Origin: Trebonia sp963795335
GTDB lineage: Bacteria; Actinomycetota; Actinomycetes; Streptosporangiales; Streptosporangiaceae
Length of the DNA stretch: 64,000 nucleotides
Assembly: GCA_963795335.1 (NCBI GenBank)
Contig: CAWCHI010000007.1
Coordinates: 422,929-486,928, forward strand
Direction: 5' to 3'
Shown here piece after piece: positions 19,309 through 28,333 of the stretch; position 1 is the first letter of the stretch, and each line of letters starts with the position of its first letter. A program made the translations under genes and the position numbers. Under the pieces are notes generated by a model, which made no database searches, was not told the origin of the DNA, and saw nothing but the letters and a program-made list of their open reading frames with translations.

Positions 19309-20204
19309 CGGATCCCGGTCCGCATGACCAGGGCGCCGCGCCGGGGGATGAGTTCTGCACGGAATGGCCGGAGGGTTACCGGGCCGCCGCGTGTTTCACC
19401 TTCGACCTCGACGCGGAAGCGGTCGCCCTGGTGAACGACCCTACGGCAGCGGACCGGATGAGCGTGATGAGCCACCAGTCCTACGGGCCGCTCACCGGCG
19501 TGCCCCGGTTGCTGAGACTGCTTGACTCCCGTGGCATCAAGGCGACATTCTTCGTGCCCGGGTTCACCGCCCTCCGCTACCCGGACGTAGTCACCCGCAT
19601 CGCCGCGGCCGGGCACGAGATCGCTCACCACGGCTACCTGCACGAGCCGCTCACCGGTGCGGACGAGGCGGCCGAGGCTGAGTACCTCGACCGGGGACTG
19701 GAGGCCCTCATGTCGGTCACCGGGGTCCGCCCAGTCGGCTACCGGGCACCCATGTGGGAGCTCAATTACCGTTCGCCACGCCTGCTGCATGACCGCGGCT
19801 TCCTCTACGACAGCAGCCTGATGGACGCCGACCTGCCGTATGAGCTGGCCGCGGGCACCGGGAGCATCGTCGAGATACCCATTTACTGGGGCCTGGACGA
19901 CTGGGAGCAGTACTGCTACATTCCCGGGCTGTATGAGACTGGCGTGATCCAGAGCCCGGCCCGCGCACGCGAGGCGTGGTCGCTCGAGCTCGCCGCGATG
20001 CGCGCCGAGGGCGGCTGCTTCGTACTCACCTCACACCCGTTCCTCTCCGGTCGCCCCGCGCGCGCAATGGCCCTCGGTGCGATCATGGACGAGGCGGTGA
20101 GGGCAGGTGACGTATGGGTGACCACAATGGGTGCGCTGGCCGCCCACACCCGCTGTCAGCGGCTCCGCCCTCGCACGCCCCGGCGAATCCCCCCACCCAG
20201 TTAA
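19305..20204 (+). CDS. NodB-fold (CE4) deacetylase/amidohydrolase, HpPgdA/PuuE-like
   Basis: This 299-residue protein has a CE4 NodB domain. The first metal motif is FTFDLDAE (the variant seen in HpPgdA-like and cyclic-imide-hydrolase-like members), the His motif is HEIAHHGYLHE, and the arginine motif is GYRAPMWE. There is no signal peptide, so the enzyme is cytoplasmic and more likely attacks a small amide or cyclic ureide than peptidoglycan. It is translationally coupled to the ureohydrolase and is the last gene of the operon. The related PuuE allantoinase acts in purine breakdown, which would fit the PucR regulator, but that link is inference. Confidence 0.82.
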   Translation: MTDPGPHDQGAAPGDEFCTEWPEGYRAAACFTFDLDAEAVALVNDPTAADRMSVMSHQSYGPLTGVPRLLRLLDSRGIKATFFVPGFTALRYPDVVTRIAAAGHEIAHHGYLHEPLTGADEAAEAEYLDRGLEALMSVTGVRPVGYRAPMWELNYRSPRLLHDRGFLYDSSLMDADLPYELAAGTGSIVEIPIYWGLDDWEQYCYIPGLYETGVIQSPARAREAWSLELAAMRAEGGCFVLTSHPFLSGRPARAMALGAIMDEAVRAGDVWVTTMGALAAHTRCQRLRPRTPRRIPPPS

Positions 20205-20222
20205 CGGATCAGTCCCGGACGG

Positions 20223-21810
20223 CTACAACTTGCTCTGAATCGCGATCTGGCTGAGTTCTGGCAGCTTCCGCTCGGCGAGGCTGGCGGCACCCTGCACGCC
20301 GACCCAGGCCAGCGCGAGGCCGTAGGCGGCAGCGCCAAGCACGAGGAGCGGCAGCCGGATCGCCGTGGGAGCCGACTCGGTGAGCACCGCGGCGATGATC
20401 ACCGGCGTGACCGCCACCCCGACGATGACCAGGCTGAGAAGGGTCCCCGCGACCCCCGTCCCCGTATGCCCGCTGGCCGCCCTGGGCATGGGGGTGCCCG
20501 GCTCGCTTTTCCATCGGGTACGGCAACGCGACCGTGAACAAGTTGCCCACGCCCAGGCCCGCGCCTATCCCGGCCAGGTCAACCGCCATGCCCACGAACC
20601 CGTCCAGCGGATGCCTGGCCGCGGCGGCCAGGCCGAAGGAGATCACCGTGAGCACGGGCACTGCGATCGCGCCGAGTGCGAAATTCTGCCCGGAGAAGTA
20701 GGCGCGCAGCGACTGCCTGCCGTTCAGCGCCGTCGCCTCGAGGCCGAACCCTGGTCCGGACATCCCGATGGCGTTGGAGTGGAAGGCGCCGACGAACGCG
20801 CTGCCGAAGGCCGCGCTGGCGAGCAGGCCACCGAGAGAATCCGGGGTGGCCAACGCGGCTCTGATGCCCACCACGAGCGCGACGATCACGGTGATGCCCC
20901 AGTACATCAGCGCGTACGGCTCGCGGCGCTGGTAGAGCCAGAACCGCGCGGCCACCGTGCCGCGCAGGCCGTACCGGCTGAACGGGAGCGCAGAACCGCG
21001 CACCGCCGACTGCGTGGAGGTATCGGTCGTCACCAGGGAGCGGGCAAGCGACCGGATCCACAGCAGGCCGAGTACGACGATGATGCCTGCCAGCAGCGCC
21101 AGGCGCAGCAACGCGGTGCCGGGGCGGCCCGTGGAGGCGTCGTAGATCGCGTGCACGGCCAGGCCCGGCGGTGTCCAGCGCAGCCACCGGTCCACGCCCC
21201 CGAAGCTCGAAGCGGTCAGCGCGCCCTCAGAGGTCAGCTTCGGCACGATCTGGATGAGGCCTTCGTACACCCCGAAGATCGGGATGATCAGGAGGACGGC
21301 CAGGTCCTTGCCGCGGCGCGAGCGCAGCAGCCCAGCCAGGCCGGTGGTCACGAACCGGGCCAGCGTGAGGCAGAACAGCACCTGCAGCAGCACCGCGAGC
21401 AACGCGATCAGCACGCCGAGCGCGCCGCGGGCGAGTCCGATCGTCACCCCGAGCAAGCCGATCAGCGTGGCCAGCGGCCACGGGCCCGCGGCTGTGGCGG
21501 CCAGCAGGCCGATGGCGAGCGGGCGCAGGCGGAGCGGGTAGAGGACCAGCGTGGCGGGATCCAGGGTGCTGTCGAGGCCGAAGACGATGAGCGGCAGGAT
21601 CAGCCACGCGACCGCGAACAGGCAGAAGATCACCGTGGTCAGGTCCGCCGCGGCGATGCCGCCGCCCAGAATGGACAGCAGGTAGAAGACGCCGCCCGCG
21701 ACCACTGCGGCGCAGATCAAGCTGACCGCGAAGGCGATCTGGGCCGGGGCCGACGCGCGCAGTGCGTTGAGCCACAGCCGCAGCTTCAGCTGGACGAGGA
21801 GCCAAGCCAT
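20223..21810 (-). CDS. ABC transporter permease (one apparent frameshift)
   Basis: This protein of about 528 residues has some 12 membrane helices, starting MAWLLVQLKLRLWLN. It is the permease partner of the ATPase just upstream, whose end it overlaps by 25 bases. The frame breaks near 20498; removing one G restores KRAGTPMPRAASGHTG followed by the last two helices and ELSQIAIQSKL. Large two-domain permeases of this kind with a single ATPase are usually exporters. The substrate is unknown. The stop lies 18 bases from the convergent amidohydrolase gene. Confidence 0.8.
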
Positions 21811-22553
21811 GACAGCACCTCCTGGTCGGTTGCCCTGGACCCGACCAGGTCGATGAAGGCCTGCTGCAGGGTCTTACCGTTCCGGACCTGTTCGGTGGTG
21901 CCGGTGGCCACGATCCGGCCCTTGTCGATGATCGTGACGTGATCGCAGAGCTGCTCGACCAGTTCCATGACGTGGCTGGACAACAACACGGTCGACCCTG
22001 AGGCGGCGAAGCGGGTCAGCAGCCGGCGGATGGTGTCGGCCGAGACAGGATCGACGCCTTCGAGCGGCTCGTCCAGGAACAGCACCGCGGGATTGTGGAT
22101 CAGGGCGCAGCCGAGCATGGCCTTCTTGCGCATTCCGGTGGAGTAGTCGGCGACCAGGCGCTTGGCGTCTTCGGTCAGGTCGAGCACATCAAGCAGCTGC
22201 GCGGCCCGGGAGCGGGCTTCGCCCGCGGGCAGGCCGCGCAGACGCCCGGCGTATTCCAGCAGCTCCTCACCGCTCAGCCGCTCGAACAGCCTGGCCTCGG
22301 CCGGCACCACCCCGATGATCGCCTTGACGGCTTGCGGATCGGCCCACAAGTCCATCCCGCCCAGCAGGACCCGGCCGCCGTCCGGCCGCAGCAAACCGGT
22401 CATCATCGACAGTGATGTGGTCTTCCCTGCCCCGTTAGGCCCGACCAGGCCGGCGAGCGACCCGGAAGCGATCTCCAGGTCGATGCTCGCCACGGCCTCC
22501 TTGGAACCGAAACGCTTGCGTAGCCCCGTCACTGCGATCGCTGGCTGGCCCAT
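21786..22553 (-). CDS. ABC transporter ATP-binding protein
   Basis: This 255-residue ATPase has Walker A GPNGAGKTT, Q-loop region VVPAEARLF, a relaxed signature YSTGMRKKA in place of LSGGQ, Walker B AVLFLDEPLEGVD, and the switch His in LSSHV. Such YSxGM signatures are common in antibiotic- and peptide-type exporters. It forms a two-gene operon with the overlapping permease. A palindrome 36 bases upstream is a likely operator. Confidence 0.92.
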   Translation of the reverse strand: MGQPAIAVTGLRKRFGSKEAVASIDLEIASGSLAGLVGPNGAGKTTSLSMMTGLLRPDGGRVLLGGMDLWADPQAVKAIIGVVPAEARLFERLSGEELLEYAGRLRGLPAGEARSRAAQLLDVLDLTEDAKRLVADYSTGMRKKAMLGCALIHNPAVLFLDEPLEGVDPVSADTIRRLLTRFAASGSTVLLSSHVMELVEQLCDHVTIIDKGRIVATGTTEQVRNGKTLQQAFIDLVGSRATDQEVLSWLGSSSS

Positions 22554-22588
22554 GTGTGCTTCTTCCGCTGAATATCGGTAGCATCAGC

Positions 22589-22603
22589 ATATCATTGTGA
22601 TAT
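22589..22603. promoter_or_regulatory. Palindromic operator candidate upstream of the ABC exporter
   Basis: ATATCA-TTG-TGATAT is a perfect 6-base inverted repeat with a 3-base centre, in an AT-rich pocket 36 bases upstream of the ATPase start, where a promoter is expected. GntR/YtrA- and PadR-type repressors that control ABC exporters bind AT-rich palindromes of this kind, but no such regulator is adjacent. Confidence 0.45.
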
Positions 22604-22842
22604 CAAGTTTCAATAGTTGCTGACAGGCACCTGACCCCGGCAGCCGCCGCTGCGGCTATCACCGATCCCAGCAGGTGCGGAGCGCTGAGCAACGAGATCG
22701 CCGGCCTCCGTCCCTTGAGTGAGCTCAGGGCCAGTTCATCCACCACCATCGGATGCGAGCCAACCTCGTCCCGAGCGAGCAGGTCGACCGGCTCAGGCTC
22801 GGTCGCCGACACACCCGCTCCGAGCAATCCGAACCAGCTCAC
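22603..22842 (-). pseudogene. Remnant of a PIN-domain (VapC-like) toxin
   Basis: A 79-codon frame contains LLARDEVGSHPMVVDELALSSLKGR-like sequence, the part of VapC toxins around the second acidic residue (usually HPFVIGELALG). The N-terminal strand with the first catalytic Asp and the C-terminal half with the remaining acidic residues are missing. No antitoxin gene accompanies it. I read it as a decayed fragment; a short unrelated protein remains possible. Confidence 0.5.
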
Positions 22843-22843
22843 G

Positions 22844-23000
22844 CTACAGCCGATGGTCCATGTCGAACAGATGGCGGCTTCCGTCAGCTTCTATGAACCA
22901 GCCGACCACCGACGAAGGCTTCGGACGCCAGCTCCAGATCAAGACCCCTGACGGGCTCCTGCTAAAGATCAACGAGCTGGAACCGGACCTGTACCGCTGA
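22844..23000 (+). pseudogene. Glyoxalase/VOC-family gene with an internal deletion
   Basis: The first 19 codons (LQPMVHVEQMAASVSFYE) are the start of a VOC-fold protein. The last 30 codons (GFGRQLQIKTPDG, LLLKINELEPDLYR, stop) are the end of one. The middle, about 70 residues in intact homologues, is gone, and the two parts lie in different frames. The gene therefore cannot make a functional protein. The deletion junction is near 22900. Confidence 0.7.
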
Positions 23001-23019
23001 TCACTGGCCACCATGATGG

Positions 23020-23060
23020 TTACACGTTAAATCTGAAGTCCACCCGATCCCGTCGCCGAT
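23020..23060 (-). pseudogene. Vestige of a second ychF 3' end
   Basis: The bases from 23043 down to 23020 encode VDFRFNV followed by TAA, identical in protein to the last seven residues of the intact YchF at 24796. Five of the seven codons differ, so it is not a recent copy. A GGCGACGGG stretch just upstream echoes the DGD codons of YchF, out of frame. It sits just past a plus-strand 3' end, the same arrangement as the real ychF. Confidence 0.5.
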
Positions 23061-23102
23061 AACCATCACGGCACCGGCTTCGCGCCGCCCAGCCGCCGGG
23101 TG

Positions 23103-23484
23103 TCAGGGAGCTGGACGCGTGGCCTGCCGGAGGACCGCCCCTATTTCCTCGACGGAGTCGAGCTCTCCGGCCGCAACGGCCATCACAAGTTCGTAGGCTG
23201 CGTCGTTAGTCACGGTCAGCCGACGGCCATTGAGCCCGTAGAAGCCGATGAGTCGACGCCAGCGCGAGTCGCTTGTTCCCGTCGATGAGGGCGTGATTGC
23301 GGGCGACCGAGTGAAGCAAGGCCGCAGCCTTAGCGTCGAGGTCGGGATAGGCATCCTTCCCGAAGACGGTGGCTTGGGGTCGGGCCACGGCCGCTTCGAG
23401 CAGGCCATAGTCGCGCACCGCGTAGTCGCGGCCCAGCGTTCGCTCGGCGACGAACAGCAACTCCGCGAGCGTCAGGTAGATCAC
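23103..23484 (-). CDS. Doc/Fic-family toxin (one apparent frameshift)
   Basis: Across one inserted base near 23258 this gives a 126-residue Doc-type protein. Features are the N-terminal IYLTLAELLFVAE, the Fic core HALIDGNKRLALAS (H-x-x-x-D-G-N-K-R), and the C-terminal DAAYELVMAVAAGELDSVEEI. Doc toxins phosphorylate EF-Tu, while other Fic proteins transfer AMP. The GTG start at 23484 overlaps the antitoxin stop (GTGA). Removing one base gives LALASLIGFYGLNGRRL, an uninterrupted match to the family, so the toxin may be intact in the real genome. Confidence 0.75.
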
Positions 23485-23684
23485 TCGCCGAGCCGCCTCA
23501 GTGCCTCGGCATACCGGGGCAGTTCTTCGTCGAGGACTTGACCCAGCAACTCGGACCGGCTGTGGTTTTCGACGTACTCCCGAATGGCCTGCCGGGCCAC
23601 CTCCTGCATGGAGCGTCGCTCAAGTTCCGAGCGCCGCCGCAGGGCCTCGGCCTCGTCATCGGCAAGCCTCAGCGTCATAGCCAT
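23481..23684 (-). CDS. RHH-type antitoxin partner of the Doc toxin
   Basis: This 67-residue protein, MAMTLRLADDEAEALRRR followed by an amphipathic helix and an acidic, flexible end (LDEELPRYAEALRRLGE), has the strand-helix-helix pattern of ribbon-helix-helix antitoxins. The N-terminal strand binds operator DNA and the tail would block the toxin. It is the first gene of a coupled pair, the usual order for toxin-antitoxin modules, and a perfect palindrome lies just before its start. The pair looks autoregulated. Confidence 0.75.
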   Translation of the reverse strand: MAMTLRLADDEAEALRRRSELERRSMQEVARQAIREYVENHSRSELLGQVLDEELPRYAEALRRLGE

Positions 23685-23690
23685 ATCCCA

Positions 23691-23712
23691 ATGGTATCAC
23701 CACTGATACCAT
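23691..23712. promoter_or_regulatory. Operator palindrome of the RHH/Doc toxin-antitoxin pair
   Basis: ATGGTATCA-CCAC-TGATACCAT is a perfect 9-base inverted repeat ending 7 bases upstream of the antitoxin ATG. Position and symmetry match the autoregulatory operator bound by the RHH antitoxin or its complex with the toxin. Confidence 0.65.
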
Positions 23713-23725
23713 CTTCGGTCAATGC

Positions 23726-24010
23726 TCAGCGACGGCTGTAAGTATTGGCGGTGCCACGGATTTCCTCGGCCATCCACTCACCATGGTGCCGGAGGGTCGG
23801 TGACTCGTTCGGCCTCCCGATACGGGCCAGCGCTCGCCGCTCTGCCTCCCGCTCGTCAGACTGCACCCAGACCAGGGCATCGATCAGGTCCGCCACCTCC
23901 CGGCGCCCGGCACCGTCCCCTCCAACGATCAGCAGCGGACAGCCAGCGGGAACCTCGACAGATCCTTCCCGGCCGTGCTCGGCCCACCGCGGCATCTTGC
24001 TGGCCGCATC
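23726..24010 (-). pseudogene. Fragment of a small nucleotide-kinase-like (uridine-kinase family) protein
   Basis: The frame reads HGREGSVEVPAGCPLLIVGG, then GAGRREVADLIDALVWVQSD, EREAERRALARIG and HGEWMAEEI. These are the middle and late parts of a conserved actinobacterial P-loop kinase family, in which the same segments carry the E/GxGAGRRE and VWVxSD motifs. The N-terminal P-loop is missing and the frame ends shortly after WMAEEI where homologues continue. It joins directly to a HEPN fragment in another frame. I infer a remnant. Confidence 0.5.
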
Positions 24011-24216
24011 CTCGCCGCGCTCTTGCGGAGCGCGTCGTACGCTAGCTGGTAAGCGCCCGGCAGGTCCTCGGTCAACTGAGCGCCCGCCGCCGTCATCAGG
24101 TGCCGCTGGGCATCCCCCAGCATCCGCCGCGCGAGCTCTCGGTCCGGCGGGACCTGGCCGGGTTCTCCCCCGTCAATCAGCTCTTGGATGCGGGTGCTCC
24201 CGGTCTCCCAGCTCAC
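24010..24216 (-). pseudogene. N-terminal fragment of a HEPN-domain protein
   Basis: From a GTG at 24216 the frame gives MSWETGSTRIQELIDGGE, then LARRMLGDAQRHLMTAA and LPGAYQLAYDALRKSAA. This is the N-terminal half of HEPN proteins paired with MNT nucleotidyltransferases. Past ALRKSAA the sequence loses similarity, and the RNase motif RxxxxH that should follow is absent. It overlaps the end of the MNT remnant by four bases (GTGA), the original operon arrangement. Confidence 0.6.
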
Positions 24217-24392
24217 TCTGCTTTCTTCCCGCTGAACACGGGGACTAGGGCACGCCGGGTGACGTCATCGTGGAAGCCATCGCTTCCTTCCCGCCACCAT
24301 GCGGACGACCGGATCGTGATGTTAACCTCACGAGCCAGACGGCCCTCGGCCCGCTGAGCGGCATCGTCGAGCTCATCGCGGTCCGGGGCGTG
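24213..24392 (-). pseudogene. C-terminal fragment of an MNT-type nucleotidyltransferase
   Basis: A frame with no usable start reads DELDDAAQRAEGRLAREVN, then ITIRSSAWWREGSDGFHDDV and RRALVPVFSGKKAE. In intact MNT partners of HEPN toxins the matching segment is LGREVNPTVYSPAEW. The N-terminal GSxxxxxxDxD catalytic core is missing, and an in-frame TGA lies at 24393-24395. With the HEPN fragment it marks a dead HEPN/MNT module. Confidence 0.65.
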
Positions 24393-24423
24393 TCAGCTCC
24401 AGTGAGCTCGTAGGCTCGATGCC

Positions 24424-24786
24424 ATGCTCGAAGCAGGGGGCCGCAAGCGGAATCAGCCGGCACCGCCAAACGTCATATTCGAGGCGCTAACCCAGCCCGA
24501 CCGTGACCCCGCGCGACCGTGGCTAGAGCTGCTGGACGACGAGCAACGTCCTCGCTTGGTGGAGATCAGCGAGCCGGACCTCGTCGTCTGGTCGTCGTTG
24601 TGGACCAAGCGGCCTGATGCGATCGTGCGCTTCGACCTCCCGCGCGACTCCGGCGGGTACGGAACCGATCTTCGCTGGACACTTCTGGTGGATGAACCTA
24701 TGCCAGACGCAGCTCTGGTCGGTCACATGCGCAAGCGGTTGAACCAGCTGATCAACGCAAACCTGAGATTTACGTTCGGTCAGTAG
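24424..24786 (+). CDS. Conserved actinobacterial hypothetical protein, SRPBCC-like
   Basis: This intact 120-residue protein starts MLEAGGRKRNQPAPPNVIFEAL and ends LRKRLNxLINANLRFTFGQ-like. It has a predicted helix-grip pattern with the strands LVVWSSLW, DAIVRFDL and TDLRWTLLV. It resembles a family common in actinomycetes that I know only as hypothetical; START/SRPBCC folds bind hydrophobic ligands, but no ligand can be named. It converges on ychF with a 9-base gap. Confidence 0.65.
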   Translation: MLEAGGRKRNQPAPPNVIFEALTQPDRDPARPWLELLDDEQRPRLVEISEPDLVVWSSLWTKRPDAIVRFDLPRDSGGYGTDLRWTLLVDEPMPDAALVGHMRKRLNQLINANLRFTFGQ

Positions 24787-24795
24787 CCTTGACGG

Positions 24796-25887
<1,092 letters not shown>

Positions 25888-26020
25888 GGTCAGGGAGTCT
25901 AGTAACCGCCGGGCAGTGCCTCGCAGCCGCGCCGACGGCGGCCTGCACGTTTGCCATCGGGCCGGACCGGGCGCGCGTGTCGTCCGGCCGGGTTGTCAGA
26001 GGCCTGCGGATACTGGAGAC

Positions 26021-27160
26021 ATGACCCTCCTCGCCTTGATCGCCGGCGTCGCGGCTGGCGCGCTGCTCGGCTACCTGTTCGCCCGGGGCCGCTTCGGCAC
26101 CGCGGCCGCGACCGCCGAAGAGCGGGCGCGGTCCGCCCAGGACCGGGCGGCGCTGCTCGAGCGCCAGGCGGCGGAGAACCGTGCCCTCGCCGAGGGTCAG
26201 CTGGCGGAGCGGTTCGACGTCGAGTCGCTGGTCGCGCCGGTGCGCGACACCTTGGCCCGGGTCGAACGGCAGCTCCGGGAGTCCGATGACGCCCGCATCA
26301 AGTCCCAGACCGAGTTCACCCAGCAGATGGAGTTCACCCGGCAGGGCGCCGAGCAGCTCCGGGAGCAGACCAGCGCCCTGGTGACGGCGCTGCGGCGGCC
26401 GGAGGCCCGCGGCCGCTGGGGCGAGCTGCAGCTCCGCCGGGTGGCCGAGCTGGCGGGCATGGCGGCCCACGTCGACTTCGACGAGCAGGTGGTCACCGAG
26501 GGCGGTCTGCGGCCGGACATGGTGATCCGGCTGGCCGGCGGGAAGAACGTGGTGGTCGACTCCAAGGTGTCGCTGTCGGCCTACCTGGAGGCGGCCGCGG
26601 CCGACGACGAGGGGGCCCGGGCGGCGCGGCTGGCAGCCCACGCGCGGCACCTGAAGGCGCACGTCGACCAGCTCAGCTCCAAGGCGTACTGGTCGGCGCT
26701 GCCGCAGTCGCCGGAGTTCGTGGTGATGTTCGTTCCCGGCGAGGCGTTCCTCGCGCCCGCCCTCGAATGGGACCCCGGGCTGCTCGAGTACGCGCTGGCC
26801 CGCCGGGTCCACCTGGCCACCCCGACCACGCTGGTGTCCCTGCTGCGCACGGTGCAGTACGCCTGGCAGCAGCAGGCGCTGTCGGAAAATGCCCGGGCCG
26901 TCTTCGACCTCGGCCGGGAGCTGTACGACCGGCTGTCGGGCCTCGGCCGCCACCTGGACAAGCTCGGCCGGTCGCTGACGTCGACCGTGGCCTCCTACAA
27001 CGCGGCCGTCGGCACCCTGGAGACCCGGGTCCTGGTCAGCGCGCGCAAGCTGTCGGCCCTGGGGGTGGTCGAGGCGGAGCTGACCGCGCCGGACGCGGTC
27101 ACCGAGACCGCCCGCCCGCTGTCGGCCCCGGAGCTGGTCGCCGCCGAGCCGCCGGCCTAG
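26021..27160 (+). CDS. rmuC: DNA recombination protein RmuC
   Basis: This 379-residue protein starts with a membrane helix (LLALIAGVAAGALLGYLFARG), followed by a coiled-coil rich region to about 110 and the RmuC nuclease-like domain with RGRWGELQLRRVAELAGM, VVDSKVSLSAYL and FVPGEAFLAPALE. RmuC limits inversions at short repeats. The ATG at 26021 follows TGGAG closely and is chosen over in-frame upstream starts, which overlap the divergent ychF start and add no conserved residues. It is convergent with ispH. Confidence 0.92.
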   Translation: MTLLALIAGVAAGALLGYLFARGRFGTAAATAEERARSAQDRAALLERQAAENRALAEGQLAERFDVESLVAPVRDTLARVERQLRESDDARIKSQTEFTQQMEFTRQGAEQLREQTSALVTALRRPEARGRWGELQLRRVAELAGMAAHVDFDEQVVTEGGLRPDMVIRLAGGKNVVVDSKVSLSAYLEAAAADDEGARAARLAAHARHLKAHVDQLSSKAYWSALPQSPEFVVMFVPGEAFLAPALEWDPGLLEYALARRVHLATPTTLVSLLRTVQYAWQQQALSENARAVFDLGRELYDRLSGLGRHLDKLGRSLTSTVASYNAAVGTLETRVLVSARKLSALGVVEAELTAPDAVTETARPLSAPELVAAEPPA

Positions 27161-27185
27161 GGATCATCCCGGGCCGCGGGCCACG

Positions 27186-28136
27186 CTACCGGCGCAGCTC
27201 GCGCGGGAGCTGGAACGACATCCGCTCCTTGACCGACTCGACCTCGTCGACGTCGCCGAAGCCAAGCGCGGCGAGCTTGCCCAGCACGCCGCGGACAAGC
27301 TCTTCCGGGACCGAGGCGCCGCTGGTTACGCCGACCGTGGCGGCACCCGCGAGCCAGCTGTCGTCGATCTCGCCCGCGTCGTCGACCAGGTAGGCGGCGG
27401 GCGCGCCGGCGTCCTTGGCCACCTCAACCAGGCGGACCGAGTTGGAGGAGTTCCGCGAGCCGACCACGATCACCACGTCGCACTGCGGGGCGATGACCTT
27501 GACGGCCGACTGCCGGTTCTGGGTGGCGTAGCAGATGTCGTCGCTCGGCGGGTCGATAAGGTGCGGGAAGCGGGTCTTCAGGGCGGCCACGGTAGAGGTC
27601 GTCTCGTCAACCGACAGCGTCGTCTGGGACAGCCACACCACCTTGGCCGGGTCGCGCACCTCCACGTCGGCCGCGCCCTCGGGGCCGTCGACCAGGTGAA
27701 TGCGGGCCGGGGCCTCGCCGGTGGTGCCGACCACTTCCTCGTGACCCTCGTGGCCGATCAGCAGGATGTCGTGATCGGCGGCGGCGAAGCGCTTGGCCTC
27801 GTTGTGCACCTTGGTGACGAGTGGGCAGGTGGCGTCGATCGCCGTCAGCCGGCGCCGCTTGGCCTCCTCGCGGACCTCGGGGGCGATGCCGTGGGCAGAA
27901 AACACGACGACGCTGCCCTCCGGCACCTCCTCGGTCTCCTCGACGAAGATGGCGCCGCGCTTCTCCAGCTCGCTCACGACATAGGTGTTGTGCACGATCT
28001 GCTTGCGGACGTACACGGGGGCGCCGAACCGGCCGAGCGCGATCTCCACGGCTTGCACGGCCCGGTCGACCCCTGCACAGTAGCCGCGAGGCTTCGCCAG
28101 CAGGACCCGGCGATGGGTCTCAGACATGTCTCCCAT
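27186..28136 (-). CDS. ispH: 4-hydroxy-3-methylbut-2-enyl diphosphate reductase
   Basis: This is about 316 residues. IspH uses a 4Fe-4S cluster to make IPP and DMAPP in the last step of the MEP pathway. The three cluster Cys lie in RGYCAGVDRAV, DATCPLVTKVH and APQCDVVIVVGS. Substrate-binding HG and His motifs (FSAHGIAPE, GHEGHEE) and TSGASVP are present. Two close starts exist (ATG at 28136 and 28127). Neither has a strong ribosome-binding site, and an upstream in-frame ATG at 28196 would add a non-conserved leader. Confidence 0.95.
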   Translation of the reverse strand: MGDMSETHRRVLLAKPRGYCAGVDRAVQAVEIALGRFGAPVYVRKQIVHNTYVVSELEKRGAIFVEETEEVPEGSVVVFSAHGIAPEVREEAKRRRLTAIDATCPLVTKVHNEAKRFAAADHDILLIGHEGHEEVVGTTGEAPARIHLVDGPEGAADVEVRDPAKVVWLSQTTLSVDETTSTVAALKTRFPHLIDPPSDDICYATQNRQSAVKVIAPQCDVVIVVGSRNSSNSVRLVEVAKDAGAPAAYLVDDAGEIDDSWLAGAATVGVTSGASVPEELVRGVLGKLAALGFGDVDEVESVKERMSFQLPRELRR

Positions 28137-28333
28137 GGTAGGCGAGCCCTGCGGCCGCGGATGCAGGGCGCCCGCCTTGAAGAGGGAGATGCGCATGACA
28201 TCCGGTGCCCGTTTTGTCAGGTGGATTACTGCCGCCGAGCGGGAAAACCGTCTGTACCACCTTTATTAACCCACACCGGGCGGGAGTTTCCTGGGGCAGA
28301 CTGGTTCCGTCAGGTCATCGGAGGAGTGTGATC

